Shown piece by piece: positions 25,983 through 33,778 of a DNA stretch of 64,000 nucleotides. A program made the translations under genes and the position numbers. The number at the start of each line of letters is the position of its first letter. Positions within the stretch are counted from its first letter, which is position 1. Origin of the DNA: Deltaproteobacteria bacterium (lineage in GTDB: Bacteria; Myxococcota_A; UBA9042; DTJE01); the NCBI GenBank assembly GCA_029547805.1, contig JAKPOP010000017.1, positions 248,001 to 312,000 on the forward strand, read 5' to 3'. The notes beneath the pieces were generated by a model. It was not told the origin of the DNA, searched no databases, and saw only the letters and a list, made by a program, of their open reading frames with translations.

Positions 25983-27319
25983 TCCTCCCCTCCCGTCGGA
26001 CCGATCGGCACCCGACCGGAGACCCGGACCAGGTTCGCCTCGGCCACCGCCTGATCGAATCGCCCCTGGACCTCCTGGGCCTCGGCGTTCTCCAGGGCGG
26101 TCCGGGCATCGAGCAGTTCCACCAGGGTCCCGGCCCCCGCCTCGTAGCGCCCCTCGGCCAGGGCCAGGGCCTCCCGTCCCAGGGCCACCTGGGCCTCCAG
26201 GAACTCCAGTCGCTTGCGGGCATCCCGGGCCCGGCTGAGGGCCTGGCGCACCTCCATCCGGATCTGGAGGTCCATCGCCTCCCGCTGGGCCTCCAGGGCC
26301 GCCAGTCCCGCCCGGGCCTCCCGGACCTGTCCGGCGGTCCCCGGTGCCGCGAGCAGCGGCACCGTCAAGGTCGCACCGATGCCCCAGTTCCAGACCATCT
26401 CCCGCACCTGGAGCCCTGCGTCATTGAAAAAGGCGTTCCAGGACAGGATCGGCCAGTAGTTCCCCTGGACCGACTGCACCAGGGCCTTCTGGGCCCGAAT
26501 CCGGGACTCCAGGGCCGCCCGCTCCGGTCGGGACTCCCGGGCCGCCTGCCAGAGCGCCTCCGGTTCCGGCAGGTCACTGGAAACCGCCGACGGGGGAGTC
26601 ACCAGGGGACGGTCGGCCCAGTCGGGATGCCCCAGGACCGCCGCCAGGGCCTCCCGGGCCACTGCGACCCCGTTCTCGGCGGCCACCAGGGCCGCCCGGG
26701 CCCCCTCCAGTTCCGCCTGGGCCCGGACCCGATCGATGGGGGGCCGAGTGCCGGCCTCGACTCGGGCCTGGGCCAGTTCCAGGTGCCGTCGTGCCTGCTC
26801 CTCGCCCCGCTGGGCCACCCGCCGCATCTCCTCGGCGGCCAGGACGCCGTGAAAGCGCTCCACCACGGCGCCCCACAGGGAGATCCGGGCGGCCTGGAGG
26901 TCCTGGCGGGCGGCATCGATCCCCGCGCTGGCCTGGCGATGGGTTCCCAGCGTCCGGCCAAAGTCCCAGATGGTCTGCTGGAGCGACAGGCCCACCGAGA
27001 AGTAGTCGTAGGAATCGTTCACGCTCCGGTAGCGCACCGTGCTGCCGGAGGCGCCGAAGTTGGATGGCGACAGTCCCGGCCGTGGGGCGAAGTTGCCCGT
27101 CTGCCGGGTGTAGGACGCCGTCCCTGCCAGACTGGGGATCCACCGGGCCACCGCCTGGTCCTTCCGGCCCGCGGCGGCCTCGAGGCCCTCCCGGGCCGCC
27201 ACGACCTGGGGGTGGCGGGCCAGGGCCTCCCGGATGGCCTCCTCGAGGGTCAGGGGCTGGGCAAGGGCCGGATCCCCCAGCAGCAGGCCCAGCGCCAGGG
27301 CCGTGACCGTTCCCTTCAT
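25979..27319 (-). CDS. TolC-family outer-membrane efflux channel
   Basis: 446 residues from the ATG at 27319. The signal peptide ends near PALA-QPL and is followed by the family opening LTLEEAIREALARHPQV. Two OEP repeats are visible, each with long Ala/Arg/Glu-rich helices and the conserved strand region (YDYFSVGLSLQQTIWDFG in the first, NWGIGATLTVPLLA in the second). It supplies the outer-membrane exit duct of the tripartite pump. It starts eight bases after marR, so the operon order is marR, channel, adaptor, pump. Confidence 0.93.
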   Translation of the reverse strand: MKGTVTALALGLLLGDPALAQPLTLEEAIREALARHPQVVAAREGLEAAAGRKDQAVARWIPSLAGTASYTRQTGNFAPRPGLSPSNFGASGSTVRYRSVNDSYDYFSVGLSLQQTIWDFGRTLGTHRQASAGIDAARQDLQAARISLWGAVVERFHGVLAAEEMRRVAQRGEEQARRHLELAQARVEAGTRPPIDRVRAQAELEGARAALVAAENGVAVAREALAAVLGHPDWADRPLVTPPSAVSSDLPEPEALWQAARESRPERAALESRIRAQKALVQSVQGNYWPILSWNAFFNDAGLQVREMVWNWGIGATLTVPLLAAPGTAGQVREARAGLAALEAQREAMDLQIRMEVRQALSRARDARKRLEFLEAQVALGREALALAEGRYEAGAGTLVELLDARTALENAEAQEVQGRFDQAVAEANLVRVSGRVPIGPTGGEE

Positions 27320-27327
27320 GGTCGTCC

Positions 27328-27768
27328 TCACCTCCCGGTCTCCACCGACGGAAGGCTCTTCAGCCACCGGATCAGCAGTTCCCGCAACGTCTCCTGGTCC
27401 GCCTCGGTGAGCCCCTGGAGGGCCTGCTGACCGACGCTCCGGAACACCGCCTGGCCCCGGGCCAGCACCTCCTGGCCGCCCGGCTCCAGGACCAGAAGCC
27501 AGGATCGCTGATCCTGGTCCGACCGCTCCCGGCGGACCCAGCCCCGGGCCTCCATCTGCCGGACCATCCGGGAGAGGGCCGCCGGGTCCATGTCCAGCAT
27601 CCGCGCCATCTGCCGGTGGCAGAGGGATCCTTCCTCGTGGAGCGCCTTCAGCAGGCCATACTGGCGGGGCGTCACATGGATCGCCCGGAGCCCCCGACGC
27701 CTCGCCAGTTCCAGGTGCCGATGCACCATCGCCAGAAGGCGTCCGATCGGCATGTCCTGAAGTTCCAT
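27328..27768 (-). CDS. MarR-family transcriptional regulator of the efflux operon
   Basis: 146 residues from the ATG at 27768. Winged-helix MarR fold: N-terminal dimer helix, VTPRQYGLLKALHEEG, the recognition helix DPAALSRMVRQMEARGWVRRE, and the beta-wing RSDQDQRSWLLVLEPGG. As first gene of the operon it probably represses itself and the pump by binding the palindrome at 27780-27791, which covers the predicted transcription start. Ligand release would induce efflux. The operator match is seen in the sequence; the ligand is unknown. Confidence 0.92.
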   Translation of the reverse strand: MELQDMPIGRLLAMVHRHLELARRRGLRAIHVTPRQYGLLKALHEEGSLCHRQMARMLDMDPAALSRMVRQMEARGWVRRERSDQDQRSWLLVLEPGGQEVLARGQAVFRSVGQQALQGLTEADQETLRELLIRWLKSLPSVETGR

Positions 27769-27779
27769 GGAGGACTTCC

Positions 27780-27791
27780 TTGACAGGTCAA
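27780..27791. promoter_or_regulatory. Palindromic operator candidate for the MarR regulator
   Basis: TTGAC-AG-GTCAA, a perfect inverted repeat of five bases per arm, 11 bases upstream of the marR ATG and immediately downstream of the -10, so it spans the expected transcription start. Confidence 0.6.
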
Positions 27792-27794
27792 CGG

Positions 27795-27822
27795 ATGATA
27801 GGTCCACCGTCTGCCGTGTCAA
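27795..27822 (-). promoter_or_regulatory. Promoter of the marR-tolC-MFP-RND operon
   Basis: Minus strand: consensus TTGACA (27817-27822), 16-base spacer, TATCAT (27795-27800). It is the best sigma-70 match in the window. Confidence 0.75.
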
Positions 27823-27994
27823 GCGGGGCGTGGGCCCCGCGGCCCTGGTGGCGTGGGCCGTCCCGATCCGGGGGGGGAGAGTCCCTGGGGTTCGGGACTC
27901 AGAGCGGACATGAGCCGGGCGGGCCAGACGGATCGATGCCATGACCGGCAGGGTTCGCCGAGACCCGGGAAGAAACCACCAGGAGGACCGGACC

Positions 27995-28023
27995 TTGCAG
28001 TCCCAGGCGTTCCCCGTTACAAC
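27995..28023 (+). promoter_or_regulatory. argS promoter
   Basis: TTGCAG (27995-28000), 17-base spacer, TACAAC (28018-28023), about 24 bases before the argS ATG. Between this and the marR promoter (27823-27994) I see no gene. Confidence 0.5.
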
Positions 28024-28046
28024 TGGCCCCGCGGAGGTGCGGCCGG

Positions 28047-29756
28047 ATGGAACATCGAGTCGATGCGCTGCTGAAGAGGGCCCTGGAGAGACTGCGAGAT
28101 CGCGGAACCCTGCCCCCGGACCTGGAGGTGACCGGGCCCGTGGAGCGCCCCCGACGGGAGGAGTTTGGGGACTTCGGCACCGCCCTGCCCCTGGCGATGG
28201 CCAAGGCGCTGCGGATGCCCCCGGCCCGCTGCGCGGCGATGATCCAGGAGGTGCTGGATCCCCCGGAGGGCCTCTTTCAGGAGATCACCTTCGCGCCGCC
28301 GGGCTACCTGAACTTCCGGGTCCGCCCCGAGGCCTGGTGGGCGGCCCTGCAGGAGGCCACCACGCTGCCCCGGGTCGGCGGCCGGGAGCGGGTGCTGCTG
28401 GAGTTCGTATCGGCCAATCCGACGGGCCCCCTCCACGTCGGGCATGGCCGGGGCGCCGTGCTGGGGGATGCCCTGGCCCGGCTGATGCGGGCCACGGACT
28501 ACGCCGTCGAGACCGAGTACTACGTCAACGACGTGGGGAACCAGATGGCCATGCTGGGCCTCTCCCTCCATGCCAGGGGCCGGGAGGCGCTGGGGCTGTC
28601 CGACGGGTCCGACTTCCCCGAGAACGGCTACCGAGGTCAATACATCCGGGAGATCGCGGCCCGCTGGGTTGCGACCCCCGACGGCGAGGCGGCCTGCCGA
28701 CGGCCCTACGAGGACCTGGGCCCCCGGGATGACAATGTGGCCACGACGGTGGCCTCCCGGGAACTGCTGGGCTGGATCCGCCGCACCCTCGAAGACGCCC
28801 GGATCACCTTCGACCACTGGTTCCACGAGCGCCCGCTGCACCGGGACGGCGAGGTCCAGCGGATGCTGGACCTGCTGCTGCAGAACGGCAGGGCCTTCCG
28901 GGACGAGTCGGGGGCCATCCTCTTCCGGATGGAGGGCACCGAGGACAGCGAGGACCGGGTGCTGGTCCGGGGCAACGGGATGCCGACCTATTTCGCCGCC
29001 GACGTGGCCTACCATCACCACAAGTTCCGCCGGGGCTTCCAGCGCCTGATCAACATCTGGGGGGCCGACCACCACGGCTACATTCCTCGAGTCCGGGCCT
29101 CCCTGGAGGCCCTGGGGCACGACCCCGACGCGCTGCAGGTGCTGCTGGTCCAGATGGTGACGCTGACCCGGGGCGGGGTGGCCGTGCCGATGGGGAAGCG
29201 CAGCGGCGAGTTCGTGACCCTCCAGGACGTGCTGGACGAGGTGGGCACCGACGCGGTGCGCTTCCTGTTCCTGCTGCGACGACCCGACGCCCAGATGGAG
29301 TTCGATCTGGACCTGGCCCGGAGCCAGTCCCTGGAGAACCCGGTCTACTACGTCCAGTATGGCCATGCCCGGGTCGCCTCCATCGTCCGAAAGGCCGCCG
29401 CAGCCGGCATCGCCGTGCCGCCCTGGTCTCCGGACCTTCTCCAGGCCCTGGCGCTCCCGGAGGAGGCGGCCCTGACCCGGGACCTGGTGCGCTGGCCCGA
29501 CGTGGTGGGATCGGCGGCCCGGCGGTGCGAACCGCACCACGTGGCCTTCTACCTGCTGGACCTGGTGAAGGCCTTCCACGGCTACTACACGCGATATCGC
29601 CACACGGAGAAGGTCCTGTCGGCGGACCGGCAGAAGACCGCGGCCCGCCTGTATCTGGTCTCGCGAATCCGGGACGTCCTGCACCAGGGTCTCTCGTTGC
29701 TGGGCGTCCATGCCCCGGACGAGATGCGGTTGCCGGAGGACGATGAGACCCCCTGA
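28047..29756 (+). CDS. argS: Arginyl-tRNA synthetase
   Basis: 569 residues, normal length. The N-terminal Add-1 domain recognises the tRNA D-loop. The class I signature is SANPTGPLHVGHGRG (HIGH box, HVGH 130-133), the RFDSW-type region follows, and the KMSKS equivalent is MGKRSGEFVTL. The C-terminal DALR domain contains the anticodon-binding segment (FYLLDLVKAFHGYY) and ends near VLHQGLSLLGV. It charges tRNA-Arg. The ATG at 28047 has GGAGGTG seven bases ahead. The downstream SPOR gene starts within its last codons. Confidence 0.97.
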   Translation: MEHRVDALLKRALERLRDRGTLPPDLEVTGPVERPRREEFGDFGTALPLAMAKALRMPPARCAAMIQEVLDPPEGLFQEITFAPPGYLNFRVRPEAWWAALQEATTLPRVGGRERVLLEFVSANPTGPLHVGHGRGAVLGDALARLMRATDYAVETEYYVNDVGNQMAMLGLSLHARGREALGLSDGSDFPENGYRGQYIREIAARWVATPDGEAACRRPYEDLGPRDDNVATTVASRELLGWIRRTLEDARITFDHWFHERPLHRDGEVQRMLDLLLQNGRAFRDESGAILFRMEGTEDSEDRVLVRGNGMPTYFAADVAYHHHKFRRGFQRLINIWGADHHGYIPRVRASLEALGHDPDALQVLLVQMVTLTRGGVAVPMGKRSGEFVTLQDVLDEVGTDAVRFLFLLRRPDAQMEFDLDLARSQSLENPVYYVQYGHARVASIVRKAAAAGIAVPPWSPDLLQALALPEEAALTRDLVRWPDVVGSAARRCEPHHVAFYLLDLVKAFHGYYTRYRHTEKVLSADRQKTAARLYLVSRIRDVLHQGLSLLGVHAPDEMRLPEDDETP

Positions 29757-30624
29757 GGAACCGACACCGGATCGGACCTCCCCGGAACCCCCGGTGCAGG
29801 CCCGAGACCTGGAGAAGATCCAGGAGAAGCAGCCGATCTACCTGGAGCCACGACAGGTCTTCCGGTGGGCACTGCTCGGAATCGGAGGGCTGGCGGCGGC
29901 CTTCGGGGCAGGATGGTGGGCCCGGGGGACGCCGCCTCCCGCGACCCGGAGCGGCGAACCGCAGGCCTGCGCATGTCCGTCGGCCGTCCCGGGTCCTCAG
30001 GAGGTCCCGCCGGAACCCGAAGGAGCCCGGGTGGTTCGCTCCCAGGTGCTGCCTCAGCCGCCGGAGGTCACGCCCCGCCCCCCGGAACCCCTGGCCCTGG
30101 TGCCGGAACGCCGTTCGCCCGACGAGGCGCCGCCGCTCCCCCCACCAGCCAGGCCCCCGGTTCCGCAATCTCCCCCACCGGCGGAGGCCCCGGCCGGCCT
30201 CGCCTCCCTGGGCCCTCCGCCCCACCCGCCGACGGCCGAGGCCCACGGCGCGCCGGCCCCCGGGACCGGGACCCCGAGATCGTCGGATGCTCCTCCCTCG
30301 GAAGCGCCGGCCTCCGGGCACTCGGCTGCCGAGGGACCCGCGGCCCAGGGCGCCTCGACCCCCTCGACGACAGTCCCCCTCGCCCAACGGCGATGGAGCG
30401 TCCAGGTCCGGGCCTACCGGGATCCCCAACTGGCCCAGGAGTACGCCGCCACCTTGAAGAAAAGAGGGTATAGTGCCCGGGTGCTCACGGGGCGCGACCC
30501 GGAAGGCACGCCCTGGTACCGGATCCATGTCGGACGTTTCACCACGTCGGCCGAGGCCCAGCGATTCGCGGCGCGGTTCAACGTCCGGGAGGGGGAGAAG
30601 GCCATCGCCGTGGAGGGCCCATGA
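29743..30624 (+). CDS. Membrane-anchored SPOR-domain protein
   Basis: 293 residues from the ATG at 29743, which lies inside the 3' end of argS and has GGAGGA just ahead. A short cytoplasmic N-terminus is followed by one transmembrane helix (about 44-64), a very Pro/Ala/Glu-rich linker of about 140 residues, and a C-terminal SPOR domain of about 75 residues beginning RWSVQVRAYRDPQLAQ. SPOR domains bind denuded septal peptidoglycan, so a role at the division site is likely. The layout matches FtsN-like or DedD-like proteins without allowing either name. Its stop overlaps the cupin start by four bases. Confidence 0.88.
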   Translation: MRPPEEPTPDRTSPEPPVQARDLEKIQEKQPIYLEPRQVFRWALLGIGGLAAAFGAGWWARGTPPPATRSGEPQACACPSAVPGPQEVPPEPEGARVVRSQVLPQPPEVTPRPPEPLALVPERRSPDEAPPLPPPARPPVPQSPPPAEAPAGLASLGPPPHPPTAEAHGAPAPGTGTPRSSDAPPSEAPASGHSAAEGPAAQGASTPSTTVPLAQRRWSVQVRAYRDPQLAQEYAATLKKRGYSARVLTGRDPEGTPWYRIHVGRFTTSAEAQRFAARFNVREGEKAIAVEGP

Positions 30625-30998
30625 TCGACCTGACCGACCCGGTCCGCATCGAGAAGCCCTGGGGATACGAGCTCTGGCTCGCCCGGACGGATCGATACGT
30701 CGGCAAGATCCTCTTCATCCGGCGAGGGCACCGTCTCTCCCGGCAATACCACCGGGTGAAGGACGAGACCTTCTACGTGCTCCGAGGACGCCTGATCCTG
30801 GAGATCGGGGCCGGGGACTCCCTGGAGCGGGTGGAGGTGCCCCCGGGGAAGTGCTACCGGACCTTGCCGGGGACCGTGCACCGGTATGCCGCCCCGGTCG
30901 ACGAGGACTGCGAGTTGATCGAGACATCGACCCCGGAACTGGAGGACGTGGTCCGCCTGGAGGATGACTTCGGGCGGGAGGGGACGTCGCACTTCTGA
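30621..30998 (+). CDS. Cupin-domain protein, mannose-6-phosphate isomerase type II-like
   Basis: 125 residues forming a single cupin. It opens with EKPWGYELWLA, the hallmark of the C-terminal isomerase domain of ManC/type II PMI proteins, followed by the metal-binding His/Glu cluster (H at SRQYHRVKDETFYVLRG) and the second cupin motif PGTVHRYAAP. Without the nucleotidyltransferase half it may be a stand-alone isomerase or a small sugar-binding cupin. It overlaps the SPOR gene by ATGA and is followed 16 bases later by a RidA gene. Confidence 0.85.
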   Translation: MIDLTDPVRIEKPWGYELWLARTDRYVGKILFIRRGHRLSRQYHRVKDETFYVLRGRLILEIGAGDSLERVEVPPGKCYRTLPGTVHRYAAPVDEDCELIETSTPELEDVVRLEDDFGREGTSHF

Positions 30999-31014
30999 CG
31001 AATCGGGAGGCGCC

Positions 31015-31404
31015 ATGCCGAAGATGCTGCCCGTCGAGAGCCCCGATGCCCCGAAGGCCATCGGCCCCTACTCCCAGGCCATCGAGTGCCAGCCGACTCG
31101 CCTGCTCTTCCTGAGTGGTCAGATCGCCCTGGACCCGGTGACCGGCACCCTGGTCTCCGGAGGCATCGATCAGGAGACACGGCAGGTGCTGGCCAACCTC
31201 GAGGCGGTGCTGATCGCCGGGGGCATGGATCGCTGGAGCGTCGTGAAGACCACGATCTATCTGGTGGACATGCAGGACTTCGGGGCCGTCAACTCCCTCT
31301 ACGGGGAGTTCTTCGGAGACCACCGGCCGGCCCGAGCAACGGTGCAGGTGGCCGCGCTGCCCCGGGGCGCCCGGGTGGAGATCGAGGCCATCGCCGCCGA
31401 GTGA
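31015..31404 (+). CDS. RidA-family enamine/imine deaminase
   Basis: 129 residues from the ATG at 31015, with GGGAGG ahead. The family pattern is complete: AIGPYSQAI near the N-terminus, LFLSGQIALDP, the VLANLEAVL helix, and the C-terminal RATVQVAALPRGARVEIEAIA with the conserved Arg that holds the substrate carboxylate. RidA trimers hydrolyse reactive 2-aminoacrylate made by PLP enzymes. It ends the argS-SPOR-cupin-ridA run. Confidence 0.94.
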   Translation: MPKMLPVESPDAPKAIGPYSQAIECQPTRLLFLSGQIALDPVTGTLVSGGIDQETRQVLANLEAVLIAGGMDRWSVVKTTIYLVDMQDFGAVNSLYGEFFGDHRPARATVQVAALPRGARVEIEAIAAE

Positions 31405-31461
31405 TCCCCCGGTCCAGACAGTCCAGGGGACCCGTTGCGGCCTCCGAACCAGGAGAGGACG

Positions 31462-33699
31462 ATGCGCCATCGAGGTCAATCCGGGAAGGGAACCAGAGGG
31501 GGGCAAGGGATCCTGTTGCGGGGATGGACGTGGTGGGGACTGCTGGTCCTTCCCCTGGCGGCCCGGGCCCAGGGCCCGGACCTCGCACCCCTCGACGTGC
31601 GGTTCGAGCCGTCCACCAGGAAGGTCTTGAAGGGTCCCGTGCCCGAACATCCTGCCAGGTCCCTGGCCATCGAGGCGGTTCGCAACGAGTTCGTGGGATT
31701 CCAGGTGGTCCTGGCCGCCCAGGACTCCCCGGTGACCGGGGTCACCGTGACTCTGACCGACCTCTCAGGCCCCGAGGGAGCCGTGATCCCCTCGTCGCAG
31801 GCCACGGGCTACCGGGAGTACTACGTGGAGATCCGCGAGCCCTCGTGGTGCGAGACGCCGATGAGCACCGCCTGTGAGTCCTTTCCGGAATACCTCCGGA
31901 AACCAGGATGGTACCCCGACGCCCTGATTCCGTTCCAGGATCCCTATGCGCTCGACGGTCCCCCCAATCCGGTGGGGGCCCCCTTCGACGTGCCGGCGGA
32001 AGACCTCCAGACGGTCTGGGTGGACCTCCTGGTCCCCGAATCGGCCCCCCCGGGAGACTACGCTGGCGAGGTGATCGTGACCTCCTCGGAGGGGGAACGG
32101 GCCCGTCTGCCGCTGGCGTTGCATGTCTGGGACGTCACCCTTCCCCGGGAACGCTCCATCACGACGGCCTATGGATTCGGTTCCGGCCAGTTGTGGAAGT
32201 ACCACGGCGGACCCGATGGAGGGGACCCCGCCACCCGAGAACGGATCCTGCGAAACTACGAATGGGAGATGCACCGGCACCGGATCGACTTCACGAACCA
32301 GGACGCGCCGCTCCGGTTCGAGTTTGATGAGCAGGGTCACCTGCGGCCGCCTGACTTCAGCGCCTACGACGCGTGGCTCGGCCCGCGCATCGACGGGTCC
32401 TACTACCCGGACGGCGCCGGCATTCGCCGCTTCGACCTGGACTGGTTCCGCCCCGGGTCCGGCCTGGGGTCCTGGACCGCGGACCAGTGGAAGGAGGCCG
32501 CCGCAGCCCTTGCGGAACACCTCCAGGAGAAGGGCTGGATCGACCACATCTACCTCTATTCCAGCGACGAGCCCTGGCTGCCACAGAACCTGGCCTCCGG
32601 GACCATCCAGCGGATCCACGAGGACGTGCAACGACTCCGGGACGCATCGAGCCTCTACCGGGGCAAGGTGATGGTCACCGGCCCCCACTGGCCGGACCTG
32701 GACCAGGACGTGGACATCTGGTGCCCGGTCACCGCGATGTATGGCGATGCCTACTGGCCTGCGGGGGTCTGGTGGGGCCGGGACGAGTACCGGGGTCACC
32801 TGGACCGGGGCGGGGAACTCTGGTTCTACGTCTGCAATGCGAACTTCCCTGCCCTGATGGGCTACGACGTGGACACGGACATCGGGCACGAACCGCGCCT
32901 GGTGAAGTGGGGCGCCTGGCGCGAGCAGGCCACGGGATTCCTCTACTGGCGCATCACCTACTGGCAGGACCCGGACCCCTGGCATGACCTGGCCAACGTC
33001 GAGGGGTTCGGCCCGGAGTACGCCCGGAACGGCGACGGGATCTTGATCTACCCCGGGGACGGGAACGGGACGCTGGGAACGGGCGTGCCGCTCCCCTGGC
33101 GAGGCATCGACGGCCCCGTCGTCTCGTTCCGCCTCAAGCAGGTCCGGGACGGCCTGGAGGACTGGGAAATCCTCCGGATGGCCGAGGCCCTGGGGGGCGG
33201 CGACTACGCCCGGTCCCAGGTGGAGCTGGTGTACCGAGCGTTCGGGGCGCCCCTCGACGACTTCTTCGACCGGCAGCACCGCCCCTGGGAGATGGACGAC
33301 GGCCCGGTGCTGGCCGTCCGGGCCCGCATCGCGGCCAAGGTCCAGTACCTGCTCCACCCGGATCGCTACCCGGACCCCGAGGGCCCGCAGGTCGCCGATC
33401 CGACGGACACGGCCGAAGAGGCCGTTGCAGAGTCCCCCGGCGAGGCGGTTCCGGAAGCCCCGGACCTGCCGGAGGATCGCCCCGATATCCAGGTCTCCAG
33501 CGATCCGGGAGACTCCAAGGACAGCGGGGCCCCGGATCCGGGGTCCGACGACGCCGTGTTCGGACGCGACGTCGCCGGGGACCCCGGGGGACGATCCTCC
33601 GGGGGCGGTTGCGCGGCGGGACCACGACCCTGGGGAGTTTTCTGGGTGCCGTTGCTGCTCCTCGCCGCGGTTCCCCGGCGCACGCCTCGGCGGCGGTGA
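31462..33699 (+). CDS. Secreted DUF4091-type glycoside-hydrolase-like protein with a MYXO-CTERM-like tail
   Basis: 745 residues from the ATG at 31462, four bases after GGAGAGG. A signal peptide (cleavage near AARA-QGP) precedes an Ig-like N-terminal domain and a TIM-barrel-like region with IYLYSSDEPW and WRITYWQDPDPW, characteristic of DUF4091 proteins, which resemble glycosidases. From about residue 645 comes an acidic Pro/Asp/Glu linker, then a GGGC motif, a hydrophobic segment and a terminal Arg cluster (PRRTPRRR). That tail resembles the MYXO-CTERM sorting signal, so the protein is probably processed and displayed at the surface. The neighbouring gene encodes a similar tail. Confidence 0.82.
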   Translation: MRHRGQSGKGTRGGQGILLRGWTWWGLLVLPLAARAQGPDLAPLDVRFEPSTRKVLKGPVPEHPARSLAIEAVRNEFVGFQVVLAAQDSPVTGVTVTLTDLSGPEGAVIPSSQATGYREYYVEIREPSWCETPMSTACESFPEYLRKPGWYPDALIPFQDPYALDGPPNPVGAPFDVPAEDLQTVWVDLLVPESAPPGDYAGEVIVTSSEGERARLPLALHVWDVTLPRERSITTAYGFGSGQLWKYHGGPDGGDPATRERILRNYEWEMHRHRIDFTNQDAPLRFEFDEQGHLRPPDFSAYDAWLGPRIDGSYYPDGAGIRRFDLDWFRPGSGLGSWTADQWKEAAAALAEHLQEKGWIDHIYLYSSDEPWLPQNLASGTIQRIHEDVQRLRDASSLYRGKVMVTGPHWPDLDQDVDIWCPVTAMYGDAYWPAGVWWGRDEYRGHLDRGGELWFYVCNANFPALMGYDVDTDIGHEPRLVKWGAWREQATGFLYWRITYWQDPDPWHDLANVEGFGPEYARNGDGILIYPGDGNGTLGTGVPLPWRGIDGPVVSFRLKQVRDGLEDWEILRMAEALGGGDYARSQVELVYRAFGAPLDDFFDRQHRPWEMDDGPVLAVRARIAAKVQYLLHPDRYPDPEGPQVADPTDTAEEAVAESPGEAVPEAPDLPEDRPDIQVSSDPGDSKDSGAPDPGSDDAVFGRDVAGDPGGRSSGGGCAAGPRPWGVFWVPLLLLAAVPRRTPRRR

Positions 33700-33778
33700 C
33701 GGAGTCCTGGCGACCCGTCCCTTGCCCGAGAGCGGAGATCCGGCAGAGAATCCCCTGGAGACCCATTCGGAGACCTCC

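Noticed and set aside
20325-26054. Very long open frame (about 1900 codons) on the plus strand opposite the efflux operon
   Set aside because: It mirrors well-supported genes on the minus strand, has no recognisable domain and is rich in His, Gly, Arg and Pro, the usual composition of antisense frames in GC-rich DNA.
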